Source: Paenibacillus rhizophilus
GTDB lineage: Bacteria; Bacillota; Bacilli; Paenibacillales; Paenibacillaceae
DNA length: 64,000 bases
Direction of reading: 5' to 3'
Assembly (NCBI RefSeq): GCF_003854965.1
Contig: NZ_RQPI01000001.1
Location: 124,001 to 188,000 of the forward strand
Position 1 is the stretch's first letter; the number at the start of each line of letters is the position of its first letter. The notes beneath the pieces were generated by a model that saw nothing but the letters and a program-made list of their open reading frames with translations, was not told the origin of the DNA and did not search any database. Below are positions 8,544 through 15,716 of this stretch, in pieces. A program made the position numbers and the translations under genes.

Positions 8544-9431
8544 TTACCGTTCTTTTTCAGTCTCTGCGGATAATTCCGCTTCCAGCGCTGCTCCCATCTC
8601 ACGCGAACGCTCCGCGCAGCGGCTGACCGCCGCAATGACCGTTTCGAAGAAATCGCCCTTGTCGAGCACTTCCAGCGCAGCTTGGGTGGAGCCGCCCGGA
8701 GAGGTGACCTTTTTGCGAAGGGCGGCCGGTTCTTCCCCGGTTTGCTGGACCATGCGGGCCGCACCGAGCACTGTCTGGACAGTCAATTCGGCGCTCTGTT
8801 CCTTGGACAGTCCGCCACGGATGCCGCTGGCTATCATCGCTTCCATCATGTAATAGATATAGGCGGGTCCGCTGCCGGATATGCCGGTCAGTATCTCCAT
8901 ACGCTCTTCCTCAATAATGGAAGTAAGGCCAACGGCTTCGAAGATATTGAGCGATAGCCGCCGCTGCTCATCGGATACCTCTTTAGAGAAGGAGATGCCC
9001 GTAGCGCCGAGGCCGATCGAGCTTGAGGTGTTCGGCATGGTGCGGACAACAGGCTGTTTTTTGCCGAGAAGACCCTGAATCGTTCTGATGGAGAGGCCGG
9101 CGACGACGGAAATAATCAGCTGTCCGTCCTGTAGGAGCGGTCCGAGAATGCGCAGAGCTGCTGCCGCGTCCTTGGGCTTCATTGCCAGGACGATGACCGG
9201 GGATGTGCGCAAATATTCTTCTTTTTGCTCCGGGTCGTTGCTTCCGGCAACGCCGTACCGTGAACGCAATTCAGCCAGCCGTTCACTGCTGCTGCGGTTA
9301 AGCATAATGATGTTGTCGGCGTAGATAACGGAGCGGGCGATCAGACCACGCACGATTGCTTCCGCCATGGAGCCGGCGCCGTGAAAGACGACATTATGGT
9401 TAATCAAAGGCTTAGCTGTTTGTTGACACAT
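8544..9431 (-). CDS. proC: Pyrroline-5-carboxylate reductase
   Basis: A 295-residue protein with an N-terminal Rossmann motif, FHGAGSMAEAIVRGL (residues 16-30). The C-terminal dimerisation domain includes GISGSGPAYIYYMMEA and the ProC signature KVTSPGGSTQAALEVLD. It reduces 1-pyrroline-5-carboxylate to proline with NAD(P)H, the last step of proline synthesis. A GGAGGATG site precedes the ATG. It is the third gene of a proB-proA-proC unit on the reverse strand, with only 30 bases between proA and proC. The whole proline pathway therefore appears to sit under one T-box. Confidence 0.92.
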   Translation of the reverse strand: MCQQTAKPLINHNVVFHGAGSMAEAIVRGLIARSVIYADNIIMLNRSSSERLAELRSRYGVAGSNDPEQKEEYLRTSPVIVLAMKPKDAAAALRILGPLLQDGQLIISVVAGLSIRTIQGLLGKKQPVVRTMPNTSSSIGLGATGISFSKEVSDEQRRLSLNIFEAVGLTSIIEEERMEILTGISGSGPAYIYYMMEAMIASGIRGGLSKEQSAELTVQTVLGAARMVQQTGEEPAALRKKVTSPGGSTQAALEVLDKGDFFETVIAAVSRCAERSREMGAALEAELSAETEKER

Positions 9432-9461
9432 TGTCTAGCATCCTCCTTGCCGGATAAGGGC

Positions 9462-10712
9462 CTAGCTCCGGATTTGTCCGTTGCCGTAAATTTTATATTT
9501 GGTTGAAGTCAGCGCCGGAAGACCCATTGGTCCGCGTGCATGCAGCTTTTGGGTGCTGATGCCGATCTCCGCGCCGAATCCGAATTCGAATCCGTCGGTA
9601 AAGCGGGTGGACGCGTTATGGTAAACCGCCGCGGCGTCGACTTCATCTTGGAACCGCTCGGCGTTCTCTTCATCCTCCGTTATAATGCACTCGGAATGCT
9701 TCGTTCCATACCGGGCGATATGCTCCAGCGCTTCGTCGATTCCGTCAACCACTTTAATGTTGAGAATATAATCGTTATACTCTGTCGCATAATTTTCATC
9801 GGTGGCCGTGAGCGCCCACGGAATGAGCGTCCGCGTCCGCGCGCATCCGCGAAGCTCCACGTTGGCGCTGCAGAAAGCATCTCCGAGCTTGGTCAAGTGC
9901 TCGGCCGCGAAGCTGCGGTGAACGAGCAGTGTCTCCATCGAGTTGCAGACGGAAGGCCGCTGTGCTTTGGCGTTCAGGCTGATCGATTCAGCCATTGCCG
10001 GAACCGCGCTGGCATCCAGATAAGTATGGCAGATGCCTGCGCCCGTCTCAATGACGGGAACGGTGGCATTCTTTACAACATTCTGAATGAGCGAGCTTCC
10101 GCCGCGCGGTATAATCACATCAAGCAGACCGTTCAGCTTTAGCATTTCATCAACAGACGAGCGGTCCGGGTCTTCGATAAGCTGAAGCGCCTCAGGCGGG
10201 AGGCTCGTCTCGGCCAAAGCGGTGTGCAGCACCTCGACGATTTTACGGTTGGAGGAGAGAGCGGCCGATCCGCCGCGAAGCACGACAGCGTTGCCTGTCT
10301 TCAGGCACAAGCCGGCGGCGTCGACAGTAACATTGGGGCGCGCTTCGAAAATAATTCCGATGACGCCGAGCGGCACGCGGATTTTCTCAATAATGAGCCC
10401 GTTCGGACGCTCCATTGTTTCAAGAATGTCTCCGACAGGGTCGGGCAGGGCGGCGATTTGCCGGAGCCCCTCGGCGATAGCGTCGATCCGTACGGTTTCC
10501 AGCGCCAGCCGGTCGAGCATTGATTCCGGCGTGCCGCCTTGTCTGCCCCGCTCAAGATCCTCGGCGTTGGCCGTGATAATCGCGTTGGCTTCCCGCTGCA
10601 GCGCATCCGCCATCACCAGCAGCGCTTCGTTCTTTTGCCCTGTAGTCAGCCTGCCGAGCGCACCTGCCGCGCTTTTGGCCAAAGCCGCTTTGCTTGCAAC
10701 TTCACTCATCAT
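9462..10712 (-). CDS. proA: Glutamate-5-semialdehyde dehydrogenase
   Basis: A 416-residue aldehyde-dehydrogenase-fold enzyme of normal length. It shows IFEARPNVTVDAAGLCLKTGN (cofactor region), the catalytic Cys in RPSVCNSMETLLVH, and the C-terminal RFTDGFEFGFGAEIGIST and ARGPMGLPALTS signatures of ProA. It reduces gamma-glutamyl phosphate to glutamate-5-semialdehyde with NADPH. Two consecutive ATG codons follow a GGAGGAACG site, and either could be the start. It lies 35 bases after proB and 30 bases before proC on the same strand. Confidence 0.93.
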   Translation of the reverse strand: MMSEVASKAALAKSAAGALGRLTTGQKNEALLVMADALQREANAIITANAEDLERGRQGGTPESMLDRLALETVRIDAIAEGLRQIAALPDPVGDILETMERPNGLIIEKIRVPLGVIGIIFEARPNVTVDAAGLCLKTGNAVVLRGGSAALSSNRKIVEVLHTALAETSLPPEALQLIEDPDRSSVDEMLKLNGLLDVIIPRGGSSLIQNVVKNATVPVIETGAGICHTYLDASAVPAMAESISLNAKAQRPSVCNSMETLLVHRSFAAEHLTKLGDAFCSANVELRGCARTRTLIPWALTATDENYATEYNDYILNIKVVDGIDEALEHIARYGTKHSECIITEDEENAERFQDEVDAAAVYHNASTRFTDGFEFGFGAEIGISTQKLHARGPMGLPALTSTKYKIYGNGQIRS

Positions 10713-10747
10713 CGTTCCTCCTTATCAAGTTCCATTGTAGCTTTCGT

Positions 10748-11854
10748 TTATTTCAGCGTAATCCATTCATCCCTGTGAATGACTTCAAGCCGGTGTACTT
10801 CTTCTCCAAGTCGGCGCATGACTTCTCCGCTGGGCAGTCCGCGAATGCTGCGAAGCTGGGCATCGTCGTAATTTACAATGCCCCTCCCGAGCAGATTGGC
10901 GTCGGGACCCAACACTTCGACGACATCTCCCGCATGGAAGCTGCCCTGCACATCTCTGACGCCGACGGGAAGCAGACTGTGGCCGCCGTGTACCAGCGCC
11001 TCTTCGGCTCCGGCATCGACAATAAGCGAGCCGAGAGGGGTGGACATGAAGCCAAGCCACTGCTTCTTGACGGGCAGGGAAGACAATGTTGTGGCAAAGT
11101 ATGTGCCCTTGCCTTCTCCCTGCATCGCCAATCGCAAATCGCCGGACTCGGTGACTCGTCCCACAAAGACGGGCACGCCTCCGCGTGTGGCGATCTTGGC
11201 GGCATCGATCTTGGATCGCATGCCGCCGGTGCCGACGGCCGATCCGGCTCCTCCGGCAATCGCATAGATTTCCGGCGTAATGTCCTCAACCAGCCGGTAG
11301 CGGACGGCATCCGGATTGGACCGCGGATTGCTGCTGTACAGGCCGTCGATATCGGTTAGCACAAGCAGCCGCGATGCCTTGAGCAGATTGGCAACCAGCG
11401 CAGACAGCATATCGTTGTCGCCGAATTTCAGTTCGTCGACGGACACGGTGTCATTTTCGTTGAATACCGGAACGACGCCCTGCCTCAGCAGCTCTTCCAC
11501 GGTCATTACGGCGTTGTTCATTGCGTGGCGGCTGCGGAAATCCGTGCGGGTCAGCAGAATCTGGGCAGCGGTCAGACCGTGCGCGGAGAACGCTTCCTGG
11601 TAGGCCTGCATCAAGAGCGCCTGGCCCACGGCTGCTGCGGCCTGCTTCTCATGCAGCAGCTTGGGCCGCGCTTCATATCCGATGCTGCGGAAGCCCGCGG
11701 CAACCGCCCCGGAGGTTACCAGCAGCACTTCACTGCCGCTCCGCCTCAAATCCGCGATTTCAGAGGCGAAAAAAGCGACCGCTTCGCGGTTCAGGCCGCC
11801 CTCGGCCGCGGTTAGCGAGCTGCTGCCGATTTTGACGACTAATCGAGTAGACAT
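10748..11854 (-). CDS. proB: Glutamate 5-kinase
   Basis: A 368-residue protein with an N-terminal amino acid kinase domain (about 1-250), with VVKIGSSSLTA at the start and a VFNENDTVSVDELKFGDND substrate region. A C-terminal PUA domain spans about 275-360. It phosphorylates glutamate to gamma-glutamyl phosphate, the committed and normally proline-inhibited step. It is the first gene of proBAC and its 5' leader contains a proline T-box, giving transcriptional control by tRNA-Pro charging on top of expected enzyme feedback inhibition. Confidence 0.93.
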   Translation of the reverse strand: MSTRLVVKIGSSSLTAAEGGLNREAVAFFASEIADLRRSGSEVLLVTSGAVAAGFRSIGYEARPKLLHEKQAAAAVGQALLMQAYQEAFSAHGLTAAQILLTRTDFRSRHAMNNAVMTVEELLRQGVVPVFNENDTVSVDELKFGDNDMLSALVANLLKASRLLVLTDIDGLYSSNPRSNPDAVRYRLVEDITPEIYAIAGGAGSAVGTGGMRSKIDAAKIATRGGVPVFVGRVTESGDLRLAMQGEGKGTYFATTLSSLPVKKQWLGFMSTPLGSLIVDAGAEEALVHGGHSLLPVGVRDVQGSFHAGDVVEVLGPDANLLGRGIVNYDDAQLRSIRGLPSGEVMRRLGEEVHRLEVIHRDEWITLK

Positions 11855-11884
11855 TGCCTTTCACTTCCTATTTATCCATATTGA

Positions 11885-12140
11885 ACAACAAAAAAAGCCC
11901 CATCCTTAGACTGAGCAAAGGACGAAAGCTTGGGTTCACTTCCGCGGTACCACCTTCATTGATGAGGGATCATCCGACTTAAGCCTCGTAACGAGAGGAG
12001 ATCGTCCTGCGGGGCAGGCCGTTCGGGGGTAGGATTCGGAACGTTATCCGCGGTAAATTCTTTCAGCCTGTCGGAATTTACTCTCTGGCGCGGTAGACTT
12101 GTTCGTACTGGTCCCGTCTGCACGTTTATCTATTTGACAT
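11885..12140 (-). promoter_or_regulatory. T-box riboswitch (proline specifier) upstream of proBAC
   Basis: On the reverse strand the leader has the T-box core GGTGGTACCGCGG (complement within 11943-11956). It also has the AGAGAG apical region of stem I and a specifier context GAATCCTA, in which CCT (complement of 12031-12033) encodes proline. A terminator hairpin with a T run lies at about 11888-11930, just before proB. Uncharged tRNA-Pro is expected to stabilise the antiterminator and switch the operon on. Bacillus proBA is controlled in the same way. Confidence 0.92.
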
Positions 12141-12142
12141 TT

Positions 12143-12171
12143 AGAATACCATGTAGAACCAAGTTTGCCAA
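12143..12171 (-). promoter_or_regulatory. Sigma-A-type promoter of the pro operon
   Basis: Reading the reverse strand, TTGGCA (complement of 12166-12171) and TATTCT (complement of 12143-12148) are 17 bases apart, and transcription from them would begin just before the T-box stem I. Confidence 0.65.
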
Positions 12172-12277
12172 GAGAGTTCCACCCATTGCCTTTTGAAAAC
12201 ACCGGGTTAAGAGAAAATGTTTATCATTCGGGCAATCGGGCAAAATAACTCTAATCCGTGACCAGGAGGTGGATCCA

Positions 12278-12475
12278 TTGAATAAAGATAATCTCCAGAA
12301 GCTTGAAGAAAGAAAACATGAAATGGAGGAGCAGCGGCAGGCTATGCGCGATTTTATTGAGGAAGAGACCGGCAGTCCCCACTCAAGAGGACCGGTTGAC
12401 GAAGATACCTCGCATGTGCCTGATACTCAGAACCATTTCATTTCTGAGCGTAATTTCCGGAAATATCAGAACTAA
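12278..12475 (+). CDS. Small hydrophilic coiled-coil protein, unknown
   Basis: A 65-residue protein with the start placed at TTG 12278, 7 bases after a strong AGGAGGT site; an in-frame GTG at 12269 overlaps that site and is unlikely. The first 40 residues are highly charged and helix-forming (LQKLEERKHEMEEQRQAM), and the rest is polar and probably disordered. It has no membrane segment, cysteine or known domain. It stands alone between the pro leader and the LysR gene and ends just before a terminator. I do not recognise a function. Confidence 0.65.
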   Translation: MNKDNLQKLEERKHEMEEQRQAMRDFIEEETGSPHSRGPVDEDTSHVPDTQNHFISERNFRKYQN

Positions 12476-12487
12476 AGTCAACCGTTC

Positions 12488-12528
12488 AAAGCCGCTCATC
12501 GCTTCCGCAGTGATGGACGGCTTTTTTT
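12488..12528 (+). terminator. Intrinsic terminator after the 65-residue ORF
   Basis: AAAGCCG (12488-12494) pairs with CGGCTTT (12518-12524), with further internal pairing of CATC with GATG, followed by T residues. Confidence 0.8.
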
Positions 12529-12576
12529 CGCAGATTTGCCCGGCTTGTTTGAAAGCTTAGGGGTGCTTTTCCTGCA

Positions 12577-13488
12577 CTATTCCTGCGCGAGTTCGGCTAC
12601 CGTCGTTTGGAATGTGTCGATAAAAGCTTCGGCTGCCTTGGACAAATAGCGTCCCTTACGGTAAGCTACCACCAATGTTCGGCTGGGCACCGGCTCGGCC
12701 AAAGGCAAATAGACGGGCACGAACTCGCTGCGGGGAGCCCGGGAAATAAAACGGGGAACCAAGGTAACGCCCATGCCTGCGGCAACGAGCGACTGCACGG
12801 TCTCCATGTTATTGCTCTCGAAGACGACGGACGGTTCGAATCCGGCCTGCCGGCACAGGTCCACTGTCATTTTTCGAAAGCCCTGGCCTTCTTTAAGGAC
12901 AATGAACGATTCCTGTTTCAGTTCCTCAAGTGAAGTTCTCACCCCGGTGGACATGCGCACTGCCAAAGGATGCTCCGGCGGAACCGCGAGATCGATACGC
13001 TCCTCTCCGAGAATTTCGTAGGCCAGAGCAGGAATTTCCAGAGGCAGCGACAGGAGGCTGAGATCCGTCTGGCCGCTTGCGGTCAGTTTTTCCAGATTCA
13101 TGGATGAATCTTCCAGCAGGGTAATATCGATTTCCGGGTATTTCCGCTTGAATACCGGCAGTACGTGGGGCAGCAGGTGGGCTCCCGTAATCGGCATGCT
13201 GCCGACAACGACACGGCCCGTGCGAAGCTCCGAAATATCGGTCATTTCCTGGCGCAGCAGTTCCACGGCATCGATAATAATTTGCGCCTGTTCCACAAAT
13301 TTCGTTCCCGCATGGGTAAGCTCAACTGCGCTTGTGTTCCGCTGGAACAGCATAACCCCGAGCTCCCTCTCCAGCTTGGACAGCTGCTGGCTTAGCGATG
13401 GCTGGGCGATGTGCAGCTTTTCGGCGGCCCGGGAAAAATTCCGTTCATTTGCGATTTGCAGTACGTAAAGCAGTTGTCTGAGTTCCAT
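12577..13488 (-). CDS. LysR-family regulator, probable leuCD/self regulator
   Basis: A 303-residue LysR-type regulator of standard length. The N-terminal winged HTH (residues 1-60) has NFSRAAEKLHIAQPSLSQQL, and a linker helix leads to an effector-binding domain (about 90-295) of the periplasmic-binding-protein fold. An AAGGAG site precedes the ATG. A split palindrome, CTTATAAG-N5-CCTATAG, 29 bases upstream of its start also occurs before leuC. That is the main reason to propose that it controls itself and leuCD. The effector cannot be read from sequence; a leucine-pathway intermediate such as isopropylmalate is a natural guess. Confidence 0.88.
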   Translation of the reverse strand: MELRQLLYVLQIANERNFSRAAEKLHIAQPSLSQQLSKLERELGVMLFQRNTSAVELTHAGTKFVEQAQIIIDAVELLRQEMTDISELRTGRVVVGSMPITGAHLLPHVLPVFKRKYPEIDITLLEDSSMNLEKLTASGQTDLSLLSLPLEIPALAYEILGEERIDLAVPPEHPLAVRMSTGVRTSLEELKQESFIVLKEGQGFRKMTVDLCRQAGFEPSVVFESNNMETVQSLVAAGMGVTLVPRFISRAPRSEFVPVYLPLAEPVPSRTLVVAYRKGRYLSKAAEAFIDTFQTTVAELAQE

Positions 13489-13516
13489 TCTTGCGGTCTC
13501 CTTCTACATTCATCGT

Positions 13517-13536
13517 CTTATAAGAATAACCTATAG
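13517..13536. promoter_or_regulatory. Putative LysR operator, copy 1
   Basis: CTTATAAG (13517-13524), 5 bases, CCTATAG (13530-13536). The core TATAAG-N5-CCTATA is an imperfect dyad of LysR type. The same element with the same spacing is found at 15582-15601. Confidence 0.65.
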
Positions 13537-13580
13537 AAGAAGCTTAAGCTATATCATTAATTAGTAGTTCGTAGATTTGA

Positions 13581-13609
13581 TTGAAAACGAACATTTGTTC
13601 GTGTATGAT
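13581..13609 (+). promoter_or_regulatory. Promoter with embedded LexA-like (SOS) box
   Basis: TTGAAA (13581-13586) and TATGAT (13604-13609) are 17 bases apart. The spacer contains CGAACATTTGTTCG (13588-13601), which fits the Gram-positive LexA core CGAAC-N4-GTTCG, although the fuller consensus has one imperfect base in the centre. It faces the agr-like cassette, whose first start lies about 130 bases downstream. Confidence 0.5.
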
Positions 13610-13737
13610 AGAATCATAGTTTGAGGAAATTTTTCCTTGCCCAAACATAAAAACCGGTGCAGTCTAAAATTGTCTGATATAGTAAAATAGCAGTATACGT
13701 CAATATGCAAGGAGATATATAATTAGGATAGTCCAGA

Positions 13738-14403
13738 GTGAAAAAATGTCAGGCGGTGTTGGTATTGTCTTGGTCACTTGAGCCTTTAGCTTTCGTGTTT
13801 TTTTCAACTTTAGAATTTGTGGCAATTTATTTTATAATGATGTATTTATTTAGGTTGCATCCGTCGGAGTTCTTTTTTCAGGCCCTTTTTTTGATCCTTT
13901 TGATGGATTTACAAAGCTTCTATTTAAGAGAGGATTTGCAAACTCCCGCATTTGTGCCGCTGATCAATATATTGCTGTTTACTTTGCTGCTGGCGACAGT
14001 CATGAAGATCCCGCTGGTGTGGTCGGGGATTATCTCGGTAACAGGATACTTTTTGTATGTACTGCTGCAGGTTCTGATTGTCCAGTTATCTTTTGGAGTT
14101 CTGGCAGTCTCCGAGCTGCAGCTTCATCCGGAAAAAGGCTACTTTCTGCAGACGTTAAGCAGTTTCCTGGGAATTGCCGGCTCTAGGGTTTTCTACATAT
14201 TCGGGGGCGGCTTTACATTTGAATTTGAAAAGCTGCGTCTGAAGCGTGAAACTCTCGCTTTATATCTAGTTATCGGTTGCGCCTTAGCGCTTACTATTTT
14301 TTTACTGGAAAGAAGAAACAATGTCTTTGATGCTTTATTCGTTTCAGTCGCCGTTATATTCTTTTTATATTACGCGGTAAGAAAGGAAAAAAAGCGTGAT
14401 TGA
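13738..14403 (+). CDS. Polytopic membrane protein, AgrC sensor-like without kinase
   Basis: A 221-residue protein consisting almost wholly of 6-7 transmembrane segments (roughly 13-37, 44-60, 72-90, 92-122, 140-160, 171-190, 195-213), ending in a short basic tail VRKEKKRD. The layout resembles the membrane sensor half of AgrC-type receptors, but there is no histidine kinase or ATPase domain. An in-frame TAG at 13729 limits the start to GTG 13738 or nearby later codons, and the ribosome binding site is weak. It overlaps agrB by 8 bases, so a role in sensing or exporting the AgrD peptide is a reasonable inference. No family signature proves it. Confidence 0.6.
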   Translation: MKKCQAVLVLSWSLEPLAFVFFSTLEFVAIYFIMMYLFRLHPSEFFFQALFLILLMDLQSFYLREDLQTPAFVPLINILLFTLLLATVMKIPLVWSGIISVTGYFLYVLLQVLIVQLSFGVLAVSELQLHPEKGYFLQTLSSFLGIAGSRVFYIFGGGFTFEFEKLRLKRETLALYLVIGCALALTIFLLERRNNVFDALFVSVAVIFFLYYAVRKEKKRD

Positions 14404-14923
14404 GTTTATTTCTCTAAAACTCGCCCAAGGGATTAAACGGTCAATTCCTGAACATCCGATCTCTGTTAATGTGATGAGATTTTCACTTAGCATCATTATT
14501 AATGCCTTTATGATCATTTTATTAACTTTAGCTGTTTCGTTGTTTACTGGTAATACGAGAGGGGCCGTTATCGCTTTAATTGCCTTTCCGTTATTAAGAC
14601 AGGTTTCAGGCGGTTTTCATCTGAAGACGGGTATGATGTGTGTGCTGGTCTCAAGCGCGATGCTAACAGCCATATCCTTTTTCAATGTAGAACGAAGTTA
14701 TGTATTGTTTCTGAATATGGCGAGTTTATTGCTTGTCGCTATCTTTGCTCCCTCCAGAATTGAAAAGCAGTCCCGCATCCCCAAGTCCTTTTATCCACAG
14801 TTAAAGATCATTTCGTGTTTGATTGTACTCGTCAATTTTATTGTAGCCTCCCCCGTGATCGCGGCAACCTTTTTTATTCAAGGAATTTCGCTTGTAAGCA
14901 GCTTGAAAGGAGGTGAACAATAG
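14396..14923 (+). CDS. agrB: AgrB-like autoinducer-processing protease
   Basis: A 175-residue integral membrane protein starting at GTG 14396 behind a GAAAGGA site. The AgrB signature is clear: RQVSGGFHLKTGMMC, with His75 and Cys82 separated by 7 residues, as in the catalytic His/Cys pair of staphylococcal AgrB. Four to six transmembrane helices surround it. AgrB cleaves the C-terminal tail of the AgrD precursor and cyclises the remaining peptide. The AgrD-like gene follows directly, with its AGGAGG site inside the end of this gene. The base composition of this cassette is visibly more AT-rich than its neighbours. Confidence 0.88.
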   Translation: MIEFISLKLAQGIKRSIPEHPISVNVMRFSLSIIINAFMIILLTLAVSLFTGNTRGAVIALIAFPLLRQVSGGFHLKTGMMCVLVSSAMLTAISFFNVERSYVLFLNMASLLLVAIFAPSRIEKQSRIPKSFYPQLKIISCLIVLVNFIVASPVIAATFFIQGISLVSSLKGGEQ

Positions 14924-14924
14924 G

Positions 14925-15068
14925 ATGAGAAAAATAGTCAAAGGAATGAAGCATAGAGCTATGCTGCAAGTGGCTGCCCTTTTGAGCTTTGTTGCTGTTA
15001 CCACTGTCGATACTGCAAGTGCCTGGTATGTTTATTCTGGAGATGTTCCGGAAGAGCTTCTTAAATAA
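14925..15068 (+). CDS. agrD: AgrD-like cyclic autoinducer precursor peptide
   Basis: A 47-residue peptide starting at ATG 14925, preceded by AAAGGAGGTGAAC. It has a basic amphipathic N-terminal part, a hydrophobic middle and the C-terminal AgrD hallmark DVPEELLK. The probable core is SAWYV (residues 32-36), followed by a charged tail YSGDVPEELLK. There is no cysteine anywhere; Ser32 occupies the place where most AgrD peptides have the ring-closing Cys. If AgrB processes it, the product would be a five-residue lactone instead of a thiolactone. The core assignment is inferred from family layout. Confidence 0.8.
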   Translation: MRKIVKGMKHRAMLQVAALLSFVAVTTVDTASAWYVYSGDVPEELLK

Positions 15069-15083
15069 ATGGAGATGAGGACT

Positions 15084-15470
15084 ATGACGTTATTATCGGT
15101 AACAAAAGATGTTGGCGGGAAGAGCGGAATAACCAATATTGAAATCGATAGCATCTTAATGCTCAGTTATTCCAAGAGTATCGATAGAGTGTTGGTGCAT
15201 ACCGCGGACACCATATTTTATACGATCGGCACGCTAACATTCTGGAACGAAGTACTGAATAATAGCGGGCATAATTTTTCCTTGGTTGACCGAAGCAACT
15301 CTTTGAATTTGGACAAGGTGGTCGTACTGGATCAAACATTCAAAGTCGCGTATTTTGAAAGCAATATTACGTCAAAATCCAAAAGATGCATTATCGCCGG
15401 ATACCGGTTCAATGAGGTCAAGAAATCGCTCAATTTAATAAATCCTGGAATCAGCATTCAGGAGAGTTAA
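15084..15470 (+). CDS. LytTR-type DNA-binding protein without receiver domain
   Basis: A 128-residue protein; I choose ATG 15084 because GGAGATGAGG lies just before it, although ATG 15069 and 15075 are in frame. The pattern ITNIEIDSILMLSYSK, then YTIGTLTFWNEVL, then FSLVDRSNSLNLDKVVVL matches the LytTR domain arrangement (strand, GTL helix, F-x-x-x-x-R-S-x-x-x-N-x-x-K). LytTR domains bind DNA in AgrA-type regulators. No receiver domain or phosphorylatable Asp module is present, so control must differ from AgrC-AgrA phosphotransfer. It is the last gene of the cassette and is followed by a terminator. Confidence 0.72.
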   Translation: MTLLSVTKDVGGKSGITNIEIDSILMLSYSKSIDRVLVHTADTIFYTIGTLTFWNEVLNNSGHNFSLVDRSNSLNLDKVVVLDQTFKVAYFESNITSKSKRCIIAGYRFNEVKKSLNLINPGISIQES

Positions 15471-15496
15471 AAAGGAGCCGGGGAGGCTCCTTTTTT
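15471..15496 (+). terminator. Intrinsic terminator of the agr-like cassette
   Basis: AAAGGAGCC (15471-15479) pairs with GGCTCCTTT (15485-15493) and T residues follow, immediately after the LytTR stop. Confidence 0.88.
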
Positions 15497-15581
15497 GCTG
15501 CTGTTCTATATCTAAAACAATCACAAAACCATTTTCTGACCGAGACATTATTCACTCTACAAAATAGCAGAGCTATCCCGA

Positions 15582-15601
15582 CTTATAAGCAGGGCCTATA
15601 G
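15582..15601. promoter_or_regulatory. Putative LysR operator, copy 2 (leuC)
   Basis: CTTATAAG (15582-15589), 5 bases, CCTATAG (15595-15601): identical half-sites and spacing to 13517-13536. Its centre lies about 65 bases before the start point predicted from the leuC promoter, the classical place for a LysR activator site. Confidence 0.7.
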
Positions 15602-15620
15602 GCACTATAGATATTATATC

Positions 15621-15650
15621 TTGGCGTAATAAACAGTCTCATGTTATATT
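15621..15650 (+). promoter_or_regulatory. leuCD promoter
   Basis: TTGGCG (15621-15626) and TATATT (15645-15650) are 18 bases apart, upstream of leuC. The weak -35 element fits a need for an activator. Confidence 0.55.
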
Positions 15651-15716
15651 TATATCATTCCAAGGGAGAATCGCTTTTCCCTTACTTAATGAACGAATCT
15701 ATGACGAGGTGAAATC

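Noticed and set aside
13738-15470. The agr-like cassette as a bacteriocin or lanthipeptide locus
   Set aside because: AgrB catalytic motif and AgrD tail are specific; there is no modification enzyme or peptide ABC transporter.
15497-15716. Possible leucine T-box before leuC
   Set aside because: No GGTGGTACCGCGG core or specifier stem is present; control by the LysR operator fits better.
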